From NCBI GenBank assembly GCA_036346355.1, contig CM070579.1, positions 6,510,001 through 6,574,000 on the forward strand: a stretch of DNA of 64,000 bases, written 5' to 3'. The notes under the pieces are model-generated. The model searched no databases. It saw only the letters and a list, made by a program, of their open reading frames with translations, and was not told where the DNA came from. Position 1 is the stretch's first letter. Every line of letters begins with the position of its first letter. This stretch comes from Rhipidocladum racemiflorum. Taxonomy: Eukaryota; Streptophyta; Magnoliopsida; Poales; Poaceae. Below, piece by piece: positions 34,101-44,518 of this stretch. Made by a program: the position numbers and the translations under genes.

Positions 34101-34672
34101 GGACTGTTACTTGTGTGCATGAAGAACTGAAATTAAATCCAACTTTACTAACATAATCAAATAGCTAATTAGGTGATAGCCATGTAGGTAATTTGTAAAT
34201 GTGTAATTCATAGTTACCAGATTTGTTGTAAACCCCCACAAACTGTGAACCGGATTCGTCGAACGCGAACCAGTTTAGGGTATAGGGTTCGTCTTCGCAG
34301 TGGAAATTGGAAGAAAAAATGGCGAACCACAAACCAAAATCTCATACTGCGACTCGGACGAACCGCGTTTCTGGTAACTTTGGTGTAAATATCAGCTAGC
34401 TGTCTATTTTACTCAAACAACAAAGTGTTGATCCCAGGTGTAATACATGAATTACGAGAATTCAGTAAGTTGTACATAACAGTCAGTCCTATCATAGCTG
34501 GATTGTGAGAGTTCCATCTTTCTAATCTGGAATCAAATGCTTGAACTGCATATTCAGGTCTCGTCTTGGCTGCCAAGTAATAGCGAAGCCTGAACTTGAT
34601 GGCATGCGATTGGCATTACCTGCAGCGACACGGAACTTTGCGGTAGATGGCTATGTACCAAAACCACACTAA
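31176..34672 (+). CDS. MFDX: Mitochondrial adrenodoxin-like [2Fe-2S] ferredoxin
   Basis: Seven coding exons: 31176-31230, 31598-31665, 32830-32897, 33182-33288, 33572-33621, 33709-33791 and 34558-34672. All use GT-AG borders, phases agree, and the sum is 546 nt (181 residues). Exon 2 could also start 3 nt later. Residues 1-60 are basic and serine-rich, a plausible mitochondrial presequence (MFSRISQLGARLL). The ferredoxin domain follows from ISVTFVDKDG. Cluster ligands are C102, C108, C111 and C149 (CX5CX2CX37C), as in adrenodoxins. The conserved C-terminus FAVDGYVPKPH is intact. In plants the protein passes electrons from a mitochondrial ferredoxin reductase to Fe-S cluster assembly and biotin synthase (family knowledge). 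Introns 2 and 6 carry repeats but no coding damage. Confidence 0.95.
31980..32760. repeat. Repeat insertion with GA-rich minisatellite in ferredoxin intron 2
   Basis: The edges carry GCGATACTGGTACAGCGATA (about 31988) and GCGATGGATCGGTGATTCAT (about 32728), resembling a grass repeat with CGATAC/GGATCG motifs. The interior 32090-32360 repeats a roughly 30-bp unit with a GCAGAGGGAGAAGGCGGCGG-like core, followed by G-rich runs including about 14 G at 32503-32518. Proline-rich minus-strand ORFs here are by-products of the repeat. Confidence 0.6.
34212..34379. repeat. Small MITE-like insertion in ferredoxin intron 6
   Basis: The ends AGTTACCAGATTTG (left) and, as complement at the right, AGTTACCAGAAACG form a short inverted terminus around 168 bp with GAACCGG/TTCGTCG motifs. 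No duplication could be fixed. Confidence 0.5.
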
Positions 34673-35051
34673 TGACAATGTCATATTTGCGAACACAGAT
34701 TCCTACAGCGGCATCAATTTTGTAGCTCATAACATGTAACTTAACTATAGCCTTGTTACCGAAAGCCCCGGTGTTTTGGGACACTGTTCGGGGGGGGGAT
34801 TTGTTAATTGATGAGCTCCTCGGTTACTATGAGAAATCATTGTTTCATCACCACCATTGTCACTGGGTGAATAAACATGTGTCTACGGTATGCGTATGTA
34901 CACAAAAAACGGTCGTACCATATGTTATCCCCATTTTGGTTGCACACTTGCACTGGTCAGTTTTGGTAAAAGTCCATGTCAGGAAATGCTGGTATTTCAG
35001 GTGGTACATTTTAGCTTCTCTCTTTCTTTTTCTGAACAAACTGAATCCTCC
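34673..35051 (+). other. Ferredoxin 3' UTR and downstream flank
   Basis: Follows the TAA at 34670-34672. Contains a 9-G run near 34790 but no other gene. The polyadenylation site cannot be placed with confidence. Confidence 0.4.
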
Positions 35052-35059
35052 CTTTCTGG

Positions 35060-35862
35060 TAGGGATGCGATCGGATCAGATACGGTCGAATATCGTCTTA
35101 TTCATATCCGTATCCGTATTTTTTATCGAATACAGAATCGAATACGAATAGTGTCGAATACAGAATCGAATACGAATTATACAGGATAATATCGGTTACG
35201 AATACAGATCGAATATGGATCGGAATCAACATGGATACGAATAATATTAGTCGGATATTTTAAAATCCAATTTCAGTTTTTTTTCAAAACCGGTCCAAAT
35301 TTAAATTCAAAATTCCAAAAGAAATATATTTGTATGTCTTTTTTTTTTGCCTTTTTATCCCTAGCTTGTCATACATGTGACTCTGTGAGTAACAATGTAC
35401 CCCATTGCAATAATTGAATCAAATGATTTGGTACCGGCATATCTTCGAATCCTAAGTAGTCCTCATGAAACGCCACTTGCCAATTTATGTACCATCTTTA
35501 CCCAAATATCTCCAAATTAGCATCTAGCACAGATGAACACATTATATCTTGTCATCCAATGCAGACCCCAGTCTCTGAAACAGTAAAACATGTTAAATTG
35601 TTAATGTGTTATTCTAAAACGTGTTATTCGGATAATATCCGTATGTCATATTCGGATATTATCCGAACAAAAACTCGGATATTCCGTATCCATCGGATAA
35701 TCAGTGTTCCATATCCGTATCCGTATCCATGTAAATTATCTGTATCCATATCCTTATCCGAGAAATCAACTGGATATCTGTGAAACTATCCAAATCATCA
35801 TCCAAATCAATTTGGTCGGTCGGTCGGTCGGTCGGAAAATATCCGTACCAGTTCCATCCCTA
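35060..35862. mobile_element. hAT-type MITE with ATCCG/CGGAT repeats
   Basis: An 803-bp element with termini TAGGGATGCGATCGGATC and, as complement, TAGGGATGGAACTGGTAC, flanked by the perfect 8-bp duplication CTTTCTGG (35052-35059 and 35863-35870). Subterminal ATATCCG/CGGATAT repeats occur on both sides. A short (CGGT)n run lies at 35815-35835. Non-coding. Confidence 0.87.
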
Positions 35863-35945
35863 CTTTCTGGGTCAAGCGCTAATAACTTTGTGCCAGTATT
35901 TTGAATTGTCAATGTTCCATTACTGTGAGCCTGTAACAAGCTTAG

Positions 35946-36112
35946 ACTATTTCCAGTAGCTTCTCTTCAGCCTCTAAATCCCTTCACGAACAGATTCCAG
36001 ATGCTCTAACGGATTCCTTTCAAACGGGATTTGGAGAGAGAATCTGGATAGAAAGGCATTCTCTCTCCAATCCTTTCACAAATTCTCTTGAGGGGAAGCT
36101 GTTGGAGATGGT
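35946..36112. repeat. Small MITE
   Basis: The imperfect termini ACTATTTCCAGTAGCTTCTC and, as complement, ACCATCTCCAACAGCTTCCC enclose 167 bp of CTCTCC-rich sequence. The terminus resembles common grass MITEs, but no clear duplication was found. Confidence 0.5.
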
Positions 36113-36693
36113 AGGAAATAAAAAGAATGAATATAGGGAAGGAAATAGGGAAAGGAAAGCCTGTAACATGCTTGTTTTCACTGCCCTTCTCGAGCGCACA
36201 CGCGACGCAGCTTCGTCCTAGTGGTTTGGACAACACAAGTGATCGTGGCAAGGCGCGACGAGGCCGAAAGGATCGTGCGCTGCCCCATGCCCAGCCGTCC
36301 GCCGCCGGCACCGCCCGCGTCCCGCGCTTCACGCGACCAAGTCAGGCGGCCAACGACGGCACCGCAGGGCGCAAGGTCGTCCCCGCGAACGCCCCCGCCG
36401 CGAGGTCTGCGGCACCCCCGAGCCACACGGCCACACCGTCAGAGCGTCCAGCCCACCGAACGGCCCAGCTTTCCAGGGCGCGGCGAGGTAATAGCTACGG
36501 CGACCGACGGGAACTCCTTGGGCTTGGGCGAATCCAGCAAAAAATGTGGCTGGGGTCAACATAAAGTCACAACTTATAGCATAGCCGTATAATAGACAAA
36601 TAGCATGCACAGGCAAGAGAAAAAATTGTAGAAAAATATAATTGATAACAAAAATAAATACTTTCTTCAAAAATGGTTACCTCAATGGCTCTT
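36113..36693. other. GC-rich non-coding stretch downstream of the hAT-type pseudogene
   Basis: The part 36180-36520 is GC-rich with overlapping ORFs on both strands (longest 145 codons), low in complexity and without recognisable domains. It may be the 3' part of the neighbouring transposon. Confidence 0.4.
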
Positions 36694-39600
36694 TTATAGT
36701 TGTTCCCTTCGTTCTTTCATCTTCTGAAAAAGATCTATCACATCGCCATTAGGAATTGTGGCTAGAAAACATTGCTCCACAAAGCAAATTATGGAGTCAT
36801 TCATAAACTGATCGCCCATACGATTGCGTAACACCGTCTTCACAATTTTCATCGCTGAAAAACACCTCTCAACTGATGCAGTTGCAATTGGTAGAACTAA
36901 CACTAGCTTGAGGAGCTTATAAACTAAAGGAAAAGAAAGATGTTTCTTTGTATCCACCATCAATTTAGCAAGTTCAGAAATAGTGCTCAAATTGGCAAAT
37001 CTTTCATCAGCTCTCACATTATCAATGTAGATAGGAAGCTCAAGACTAAGATCCTTCATCTGCATTGAATTGAAATCATCTGGATAGGACTTAGCCAACT
37101 CCATTAAGCTCTCAAGGCTAAAAGCAAGAAACGAATCACTGGGACTGAAAGCAGCCATTTGTGTAAGCAAATTAGAATTAATCTCATTGAAACGATCATT
37201 AAACTCTAAAAGTTGCAAGTCCATGACAACATTCAAGCAATCGTATCTATAATGTTGATAGTTAGTACGATTGGTTTTTTGCCTTGGTTTATGTCTATCT
37301 ATAAATCCTTCTCCCATATCCAACTTTAGAGTACCATGTTCATCACAAAAGGAGTATACTGTCTCCAATGAGAAAATTGTCATTCTGCCACTCTCAAGAT
37401 GCGGTTTCACCCAAATGCCATCCTCTACTTTGCAATCGCCAAAATGACACTCCCTTCGATTTCACTTCATTTCCATGCCATTTTGGTTGATTTCGGTGGA
37501 TTTTTCGGGTGAAATGACACTTCTGCCCACGGGTAGAATCGGTAGATAGATACTTCCTTCGAGACCTTTTTTTTTAATTCTACGTCTCTATTTATTCTCT
37601 TAACTATAGTTATTTATTTACGAGATTTGATAAATATTATCCGCATGTCCCTCTTTATTTTTACGAGAGGTATTTTAATTTTATGTAAAGATTAAGGTTA
37701 TAATGGAATTAAAAAAGGTACAAGAAAAATTAACTTAAATGTTCTTAATTGCTTTAAAAAATAAAATATATACTACTTTGTGTTAGTGGTAATTTTTATG
37801 TAAAGATTAAGGTTATAATGGAATTAAAAAAGGTACAAGAAAAATTAACTTAAGGGCAAAATGGTCACTCCAACTCGAAAATGGGCTGGAAATCATTTTA
37901 AAGCCCCAAAATGGCATGCCAGCGAGTTGCCAACTCTTGAGGGTGGCATTTTATAGTGTGCAATGTCCGGAGTGGCATTTGGGTGAAACCGCATCTTGAG
38001 AGTGGCAGAATGACAATTTTCTCGTCTCCAATAGGGATTCCCAACCATCATCTCTAATTTGCTGAAATTTTTGTTTAGTTTTCTCCACCTCCAACATAGC
38101 CTCTAAGATATCTTGATCTTTCCTTTGTAAACACAATGATAAAGCATTTGCATGTCCTAGGATAAGCAACATCAAATTCAAATGAAACACAAAGTCAAAA
38201 TCCTTTAGATAATTTAAGAGTCCACGGGCTTGCCGTTTTTTGCCATCATTTGGGCCATCTTTTTCAACATATTGGAGCACTTCAATAATAGAAGGAAATA
38301 GATTGTTGATGCTCTTAAGGGTTTTATAGTGAGAACACCATCGAGTGTCTCCCGCCCTTTGAAGAGATTGCTCTTGATTTAATCCTGTTCCACTACTAAG
38401 CTGACCACTGCCAATGGCTTTTCTCACAGTCTCTTGTTGACTTTCTCTAATCATATCTTTCCGCTTGCAAGAAGCTCCAACTATATTAAGCAAAAGATTC
38501 ACCATGTCAAAAAAGTCACTAATATCATCATTCTTTTTAGCTACTGCCACAATGACTAGCTGAAGTTGATGGGCAAAGCAATGAACGTAATATGCTGAGC
38601 TATTCTCTCTCATTATCAAAGCTCTCAAGCCGTTAAACTCACCTCTCATGTTGCTTGCTCCATCATAACCTTGGCCTTTAATTTGTTTTATGCTCAATCC
38701 ATACTTAGAAAAGAGATGATCAATATTAGATTTGAGACAAGAAGCTGATGTCTCTTTTACATGAACAACACCAATAAGTCTTTCTTTAATTAATCCATGC
38801 TTGTCAACATATCGCAAAACAACGACCATTTGTTCCTTATCGTAAATATCAGCAGACTCATCGACCATCAAACAAAAGACATCACCACCAATTTCGTTGA
38901 TGATAGATTTCACTATGATCTATAGAAAACACAATAAACATTATTCAATAATGATACTAAGATTGGAAAATTTTGTAAGTAGAATAAGAATAAACAAGAC
39001 TTTTTATTTTATTACCTCAAAGAAACAATTAGCGATGTCCTTCTGAATTGTTGGAGATACCATTTGTTTATTTAAAGCAAGATTTCTCAACACAACTCTC
39101 TTCACCTTATCATTTTGTTCGCCACAAGTTTGACCAACTCCAAAAATTTCCTATTATTAGAGCCTTCGATTCATCGTGGCCACTTAAAAGCTAAACCTTG
39201 ATGCAACAAATATCTAGCTGCATTAATGGAAGTATTCAATCGAATATGATGCTCCTCTCTAGTGACTTGACTCGCTTGTTGAGAGCAACAACAAATGACT
39301 GGTCTTGTTTCAACAAACTGTTGGCTCTTTTCACTGCCACGTTGTGGAAACTATTACACTGACCAACATGAGTTTGAAGCCGATCTGACTTGTTCCATCC
39401 ACAAAACCTTCCGTTACAAATGCATCATTTCCACCTTGGCCTTTAATGCAATCTCTGAACAAGTAGCAATATAAACAAAATGCTTTATCGATTTTCTCGC
39501 TGTACTCAAGCCAATCATATTTGGTGAACCATTCTGGATTAAACCGACGTAAATGGTTTGATATGCTTCTTTGTGGATACATGAAACCATCTTTTGGCCT

Positions 39601-39876
39601 ATACGGACCTCTAATCAAATATCTTCGCTTGATCTCATCTTGTAGTTTTGGTCCTATGTATTCCGATATTCTCTTCCTATCAACTGGATCATATGGAAGG
39701 TCATCTAAATTTACCTCTCTCGATGACAGCGGCAAAGAGGAAGTGTTGCTATTTATGTTAGATCCCCCTCCATCTCTACTTGATGCTCCACCATCATGAT
39801 TGTCACTATCTGCTGCTGGTGGAAGCTTTCTTTTTAAATATCGCTCCATAAATTTTTTACTACCTGCGATTCTCAA
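36694..39876 (-). pseudogene. TTF-type zinc-finger, hAT-dimerisation transposase-like gene, disrupted
   Basis: Minus-strand coding in family order. A basic N-terminus (MERYLKRKLPP) comes first, then LPYDPVDRKRISEYIGP, and a TTF-type finger block with GPYRPKDGFMYP, WFTKYDWLEYS and AFCLYCYLF. After an intron (about 38922-39015, GTAATA to CTATAG) come CLMVDESADIYDKEQMVV and GQGYDGASNMRGEFNGL. The hAT C-terminal dimerisation block at 36900-36760 includes LVLPIATASVERCFSAMKI and MNDSIICFVEQ. Breaks: a 1-base deletion near 39405 before the GWNKSDR equivalent, another shift and stop near 39150, and a 654-bp Mutator-like insertion at 37370-38023. Similar genes are common transposon-derived ZMYM1-like proteins. 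This copy cannot make a full protein. Confidence 0.88.
37370..38023. mobile_element. Non-autonomous Mutator-like element (MULE)
   Basis: The terminal inverted repeats are perfect over at least 51 bp (37370-37420 and 37973-38023) and begin GAGAAAATTGTCATTC, a Mutator-type start. They are flanked by a perfect 9-bp duplication GTCTCCAAT (37361-37369 and 38024-38032). Removing the element and one duplication restores the reading frame of the host hAT-type sequence across ESLLE-TVYSF. A 58-bp direct repeat lies inside (37681-37738 and 37796-37853). No transposase. Confidence 0.95.
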
Positions 39877-40560
39877 AACAAAATCAAAACTTTAGTGATT
39901 CTCAAAACACCCCTAAACTATCAAGATGATTCGTATTGCACAATTACCAGTACCACATACTTCAACTCTTCAAGTCACAGCAAACATGCAAGCAAAGTCG
40001 CTGCAAGCACGGCAAGACGCGACGCGGCACGGCCGGGCTGACTCCAACCTCCACGAGACGTTCTGGCCGCTTTTTCTTTTCTTTTGCTCGGCCGCCGTCA
40101 CGGCCTGAGGGTGACGAGCGCTTTCACTAGGTTCGGCCGGAGCAGGCACAGGCGCACAACAGCCACGCGGCGTGCACTGCCCGGCCACACCTGCCGCACG
40201 ACGCACCGAGTCCACTAATCAGATGAAGAAGATGCAAGAAATTAAAGGGCGTGCGAGAGATTGATGTTAACCTAGGGCTGGGCGAGATCGGCGCTCAGGG
40301 GGCGAGATCGGCAACGACGTGGAAGACGTGGCCAGAAGAAACGAAACGCCCGGCAAAAGAACCTCCACCTTGGGCCTTTGGCCTTGGTAAATGAAACGTC
40401 ACGGGAGGAACGTCAAAGAACATCAGCCCCATGATTGGGGTCATCAAAATTACTCGGTGGGGTCATATACTAATATACCTAGCTAATTACATGGTCTTAA
40501 TTAGAAGACACTGGTGTCAGTTGACCCCATCCAAATACATTGGATCCGCCCGCTTGCCCA
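39877..40560 (-). other. 5' region of the TTF-type hAT element
   Basis: The GC-rich stretch 39990-40215 looks like a leader or first exon. The part 40420-40545 read on the minus strand (GGATCCAATG near 40545, GGGGTCAACTGACACC near 40520) resembles the 5' end of plant TTF/ZMYM1-type hAT elements. A clean terminal repeat could not be matched to the 3' side. Confidence 0.4.
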
Positions 40561-40699
40561 CCAGACCGTCTCGCAACGGGGCATTTCCCCGTCGGGAGTG
40601 CCTTCCCATCCCTGTCCCCGCGACCTAAAATTTTCTCTGTCTCCGGGTTCCCATCGACCAGCCACTTCCCCACTCTGGCCCCACCTGTCATACCCCAGC

Positions 40700-42110
40700 G
40701 AGCACTAGGGCCGGCCCAGCCAGCCGGGCTGTGCGCTCGCACCCCCCTGTGGATTGTTGGGCCAAATTTCGATTACACTGTGCGGCCCGAGTTTTCTTTT
40801 TCTTTTTTTTGGATTTAATTAATCCAAAAAATCTCTGAAAAATCCTAGAAATTTACAAAATTTTCGAAAAAGCCCCCAAAATCGCAAAAATACATGATCC
40901 GTTCGAGCCACTGAGTCCAAAAACGACCTTCGCTCCACCAAATAAAGTCTCCAGAATTCCCAAAATGACCAAAATGCCCTTCGACTCTTCTCCTGCCCTC
41001 GTTCCAATTTTCGTTTCCGTTTTCTTTTCCTGTTTTTTCTTTTTGTTGTTTATTTATCGGGTCTCGTTCTTTGAGCTAGATCCGACCATCGAGCAACACC
41101 TGGAGCAGGAGTAGTTCCCGGAGCAGGAGCAGGAGCAAAACCAGTTCGAAGCCAAGCCCGACTACAGCTTCTACACCCTAGACGAACCCTCAACGCAGCA
41201 AGGTAAGCCGCACGCCCTTGAACATGTTGAATCCAACTGTTCGTAATATAGTAGTATTTATTTTCTAATGCATTATTTTACTCGTATTTTTCATATTGAG
41301 GAAGAAATATAAATTAGAATGACATGATGCTTAGTTACAATCAAATTTCTCTCTTAGCCTCCTTGATGTTGATAAGTCCTAATAACCTTTGTTTAGCCCT
41401 AGTCAATATGTATGCACCCCCGTAGTCAATTAATAATCTTAGTAAATCCACCTGTTATTTTTTTAAAATTATGGCGAGCAGTTGGCTCGATGTCTTTTAA
41501 AACTGTTGCTACGGTCAGGGGGACAATAGTGGGCTACCCACGAGGGGATGCTAGTCCGATCCCCGACCTATGACGGAAGCCATGTCTGGTCTAGTGGCTA
41601 GTGCGAGCAGGTACCAGGTTTGGTTCGTGGTAAGATCAAATCTGCCCTTTCTAACCTACTGGTCTATGTTGTGCTTGTGCTTTTTGTTGTGATGATCTGA
41701 GAAGTAACAAGTTGAATGACGCATGGTGAATGTGAGGCAATGCTTTCTGAGATGACGATGTTTAGATGCATGCCTGACTGATACAATTATTTGCAATGAA
41801 CTGAACTTAGTCATACAAGAACAATCATCATTCTGATTTTATTTGTACGTCTTTGTGTAGTAGAACATGCATCACACACTGTCATGGAACATCTTTAATT
41901 CGAGGCATAAATCAAACAATTTAGATAAAAGCGTTACAATTATTATATTGGTTCTATCATGCAAAGACAAGAATCAGGGAAGAACACAAGTATTAGTATT
42001 GCTTTCACTGAATAACTATATTTTGCTTATTTTCTGGAATTTGGCATTAGATAAATACATTTCATTTGCAATTTTGTTCACTGGTTCATGAGTTGAACAA
42101 ATCAGCACAC
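40700..42110 (+). repeat. Probable decayed gypsy-type LTR remnant
   Basis: A GAGCAGGAGCAGGAGCA block at 41117-41136, a GCCAAGCCCGACTACAGCTT stretch near 41150 and a GGGCTACCCACGAGGGGATG / CCGACCTATGACGGAAGCC region at 41530-41582 recall long LTRs of Tekay/Del-type elements. No terminal repeats, duplication or coding domain is visible. Confidence 0.35.
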
Positions 42111-43381
42111 TACCATTAAGGGTCCTGGATCTAGGCACACAAGAACTAAGCATTCTAGATTCTTAGCATTGTTCATAACATGATTCTACTCATCTTTCTT
42201 ATTGACAAAGCAAAAAAGGAGGGGAGGGGGGGAGGCAGAAATGGAAGAAAGGAAGGAAGAAGATGAGGGAGAGGAAGAGAAAGAGAGAAGATTCCACGTT
42301 CGTGCCATTCTCCACGTTCGAATTCTAGGGTAAAAAACCAGACCCTTTTCCAACTACTAATTATCCACTGATATTATGTTTACAGTTAGTTTGAAGTCGC
42401 AACTACTAATTCTCTAGCTACAATAATAATTAGCAGATTAATTTGCGACCTGAGCATAATGGAAAATTTATGTTTGAAGTGGCAAATTTTTTGAGATTTC
42501 AAGTGTCCAGATGTTCTTTAGTAAATTAGTTGTCCTTTTAGGAAAAATACATTTAGTTTTGATTTTTTTTACAACTACTAAAACTAAGAATAATAATAAT
42601 TTTCCAACTTGAATTCTAAATATATATATTTCTATTTTGTTTTAGTTGTTATGAATTTATACATTTTTTTAAAGCAATCAATTTGTACCTTCAAAATAGA
42701 TATCTATGTCAATGGGCAAATCACCTTGTTCCAATTGATTTGATTTGAATTTCCAATCAATTTGAATTCTGATTCAATTTTATGGTAATAATTTCCCCTA
42801 TGGTCTATAAATTTTGAGTTCTGGATTTTTTACACACCTTTTGAAATGAAGTACATTGTGTTTGTTTTGACCATTCAAAGCATAGTAACATCTATAATAT
42901 TAATTTTCGCTTTACCACAAACTAATTCATTGTTTTCTACCTTCGAGCATTGTCAGTGTTTTCCTAGGAAACTATCATCACCATCTGTTCCCTCCAGAAC
43001 ACTCCAGAACTTGTCAGTTTTTGTAATAGAGGTCCCTACAAGTTACGTGGAATCATAGGAAAAATAACATTTTCCTATGAAGTTATTGTGTTCCAAACAG
43101 CCATTTACGTGTCATTGACTTGCATTGCAAGTATTAGCTAGGTTGACTCGAAACAACTGACAAGGGGCAAACAAAAAGGACTATCACAAAACATTCAACT
43201 CATCACAGCAAATTGTTAACCAGTCAAGATTTACATATAATATGGAATGAATTTATATTAATATGGACTTAACATGCTAGATAATATTACTTTTATTCGT
43301 ATCAAAGCATAAACATTATGCTAATCTAACCAGAGAAGGGAAGAGACCGAGCGGTTCCAGATCAGCAGTGCGTCCGTGTGC
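42111..43381. other. Intergenic, no gene recognised
   Basis: AT-rich throughout with a purine-rich stretch at 42205-42295 (GGGAGG/GAAGAA units). No ORF with family resemblance. Confidence 0.6.
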
Positions 43382-44039
43382 GTGGCCCATAGGTGTGGGC
43401 ATTCGGTTTATTCGGTTTGGTTTAATCGGTTTTTTGAAACTTCGGTTTTCGAAAACTAGAAACCGAAATATGTCTATAAATTTTACAAACCGAACCATAT
43501 TAACAAAAACAAAATCGGTTCGTTTTTTTCGGTTTTCGGTTTTTAACCGAACTTCAAAGGGGCCACATTACTTGTCCAAAATATAGAACATTACACATGA
43601 ATCAGACTCATACATACAACATTACATATTTGCATGTCTAAAATTCATAGAACATTACACGTCCAAATCATCGAACTTCAAAGGGATCAATAAGACTAAC
43701 ACTCACTGACTCTTAACATTACATGTCCAGAATGCATAGAACATAAATGTTCAGAACATTTTACCGGTTCCAACACCCTCGAAGGATAATACATTACAGT
43801 GCATTTGAATCTAAGCAGCACAAGCCAAACTGTTTGTTGTAATGCACTAAGCTCTGTGTTCTAACAAACTTAAAAGATCACAACTCAGTAAGTTAGTAAC
43901 TACTCTATATGATTGAATGGCGAATACTCCTAGGTTACCACAAGCATTCTTAGTCCTTTCTCTTGCACAAGTATGAAGTATAGTTGGAAATAAAGAAAGT
44001 ACAGCAGAAAGCCAGAAACTCACAGGCGCTGTGGACAGG

Positions 44040-44370
44040 GGAGAGCACGGCCACCGGGAGAGCACGAGGCGGCGCAGGGACGGGGGAGCACAGGGCGGCG
44101 CGGGACGGGGGAGCACAGGGCGGCGCGGGGACGGGGGAGCTCCGGGCGGCGCGGACGGGGAGCATGGCGCGCGCGGACGGGGAGCTCCGGCGGCGCGGGG
44201 ACCGGGAGGACGGAGGAGCACGAAGGGCGCTGACGGGGAGCTCCGGCGGCGTGGCGGGCGGGGAGGGCGGCGCTGGACGGGAGCTCCGGGCGGCGTGGGG
44301 ACAGGGGAGCACAGCGCGGCGCTGGACGGGGGAGCTCCGGGCGGCGCGGGGAGCACGGGGCGCCGCCGCC
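44040..44370. repeat. GC-rich minisatellite inside the hAT element
   Basis: About ten irregular units of roughly 26 bp with the core GCGGCGCGGGGACGGGG followed by AGCTCCGG or AGCACAGG. Long ORFs on both strands here (for example 43847-44497 minus and 43984-44604 plus) come from the repeat and are not credible genes. Confidence 0.75.
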
Positions 44371-44518
44371 TGGGAGTCGGGAGAGGGAAACACCGAGTGC
44401 CCGAGTGGAGTCTGGGGCGGCTCCCTAGGGTTAGGGTTAGGGGCGTCTGCCTGGGCGTCGTGGGCGAGTTGGCTACTTGGCTGGATGCCTGGGCCACTGC
44501 CCGTTGGCGGGCCTTGGC

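Noticed and set aside
36006..36592. ORFs of 108-145 codons in a GC-rich block
   Set aside because: Open on both strands, low complexity, no recognisable motif, next to a dead transposon.
36113..40560. Complete autonomous hAT element around the TTF-zinc-finger gene
   Set aside because: No matching terminal repeats or 8-bp duplication could be found, so only the disrupted coding region and a probable 5' end are annotated.
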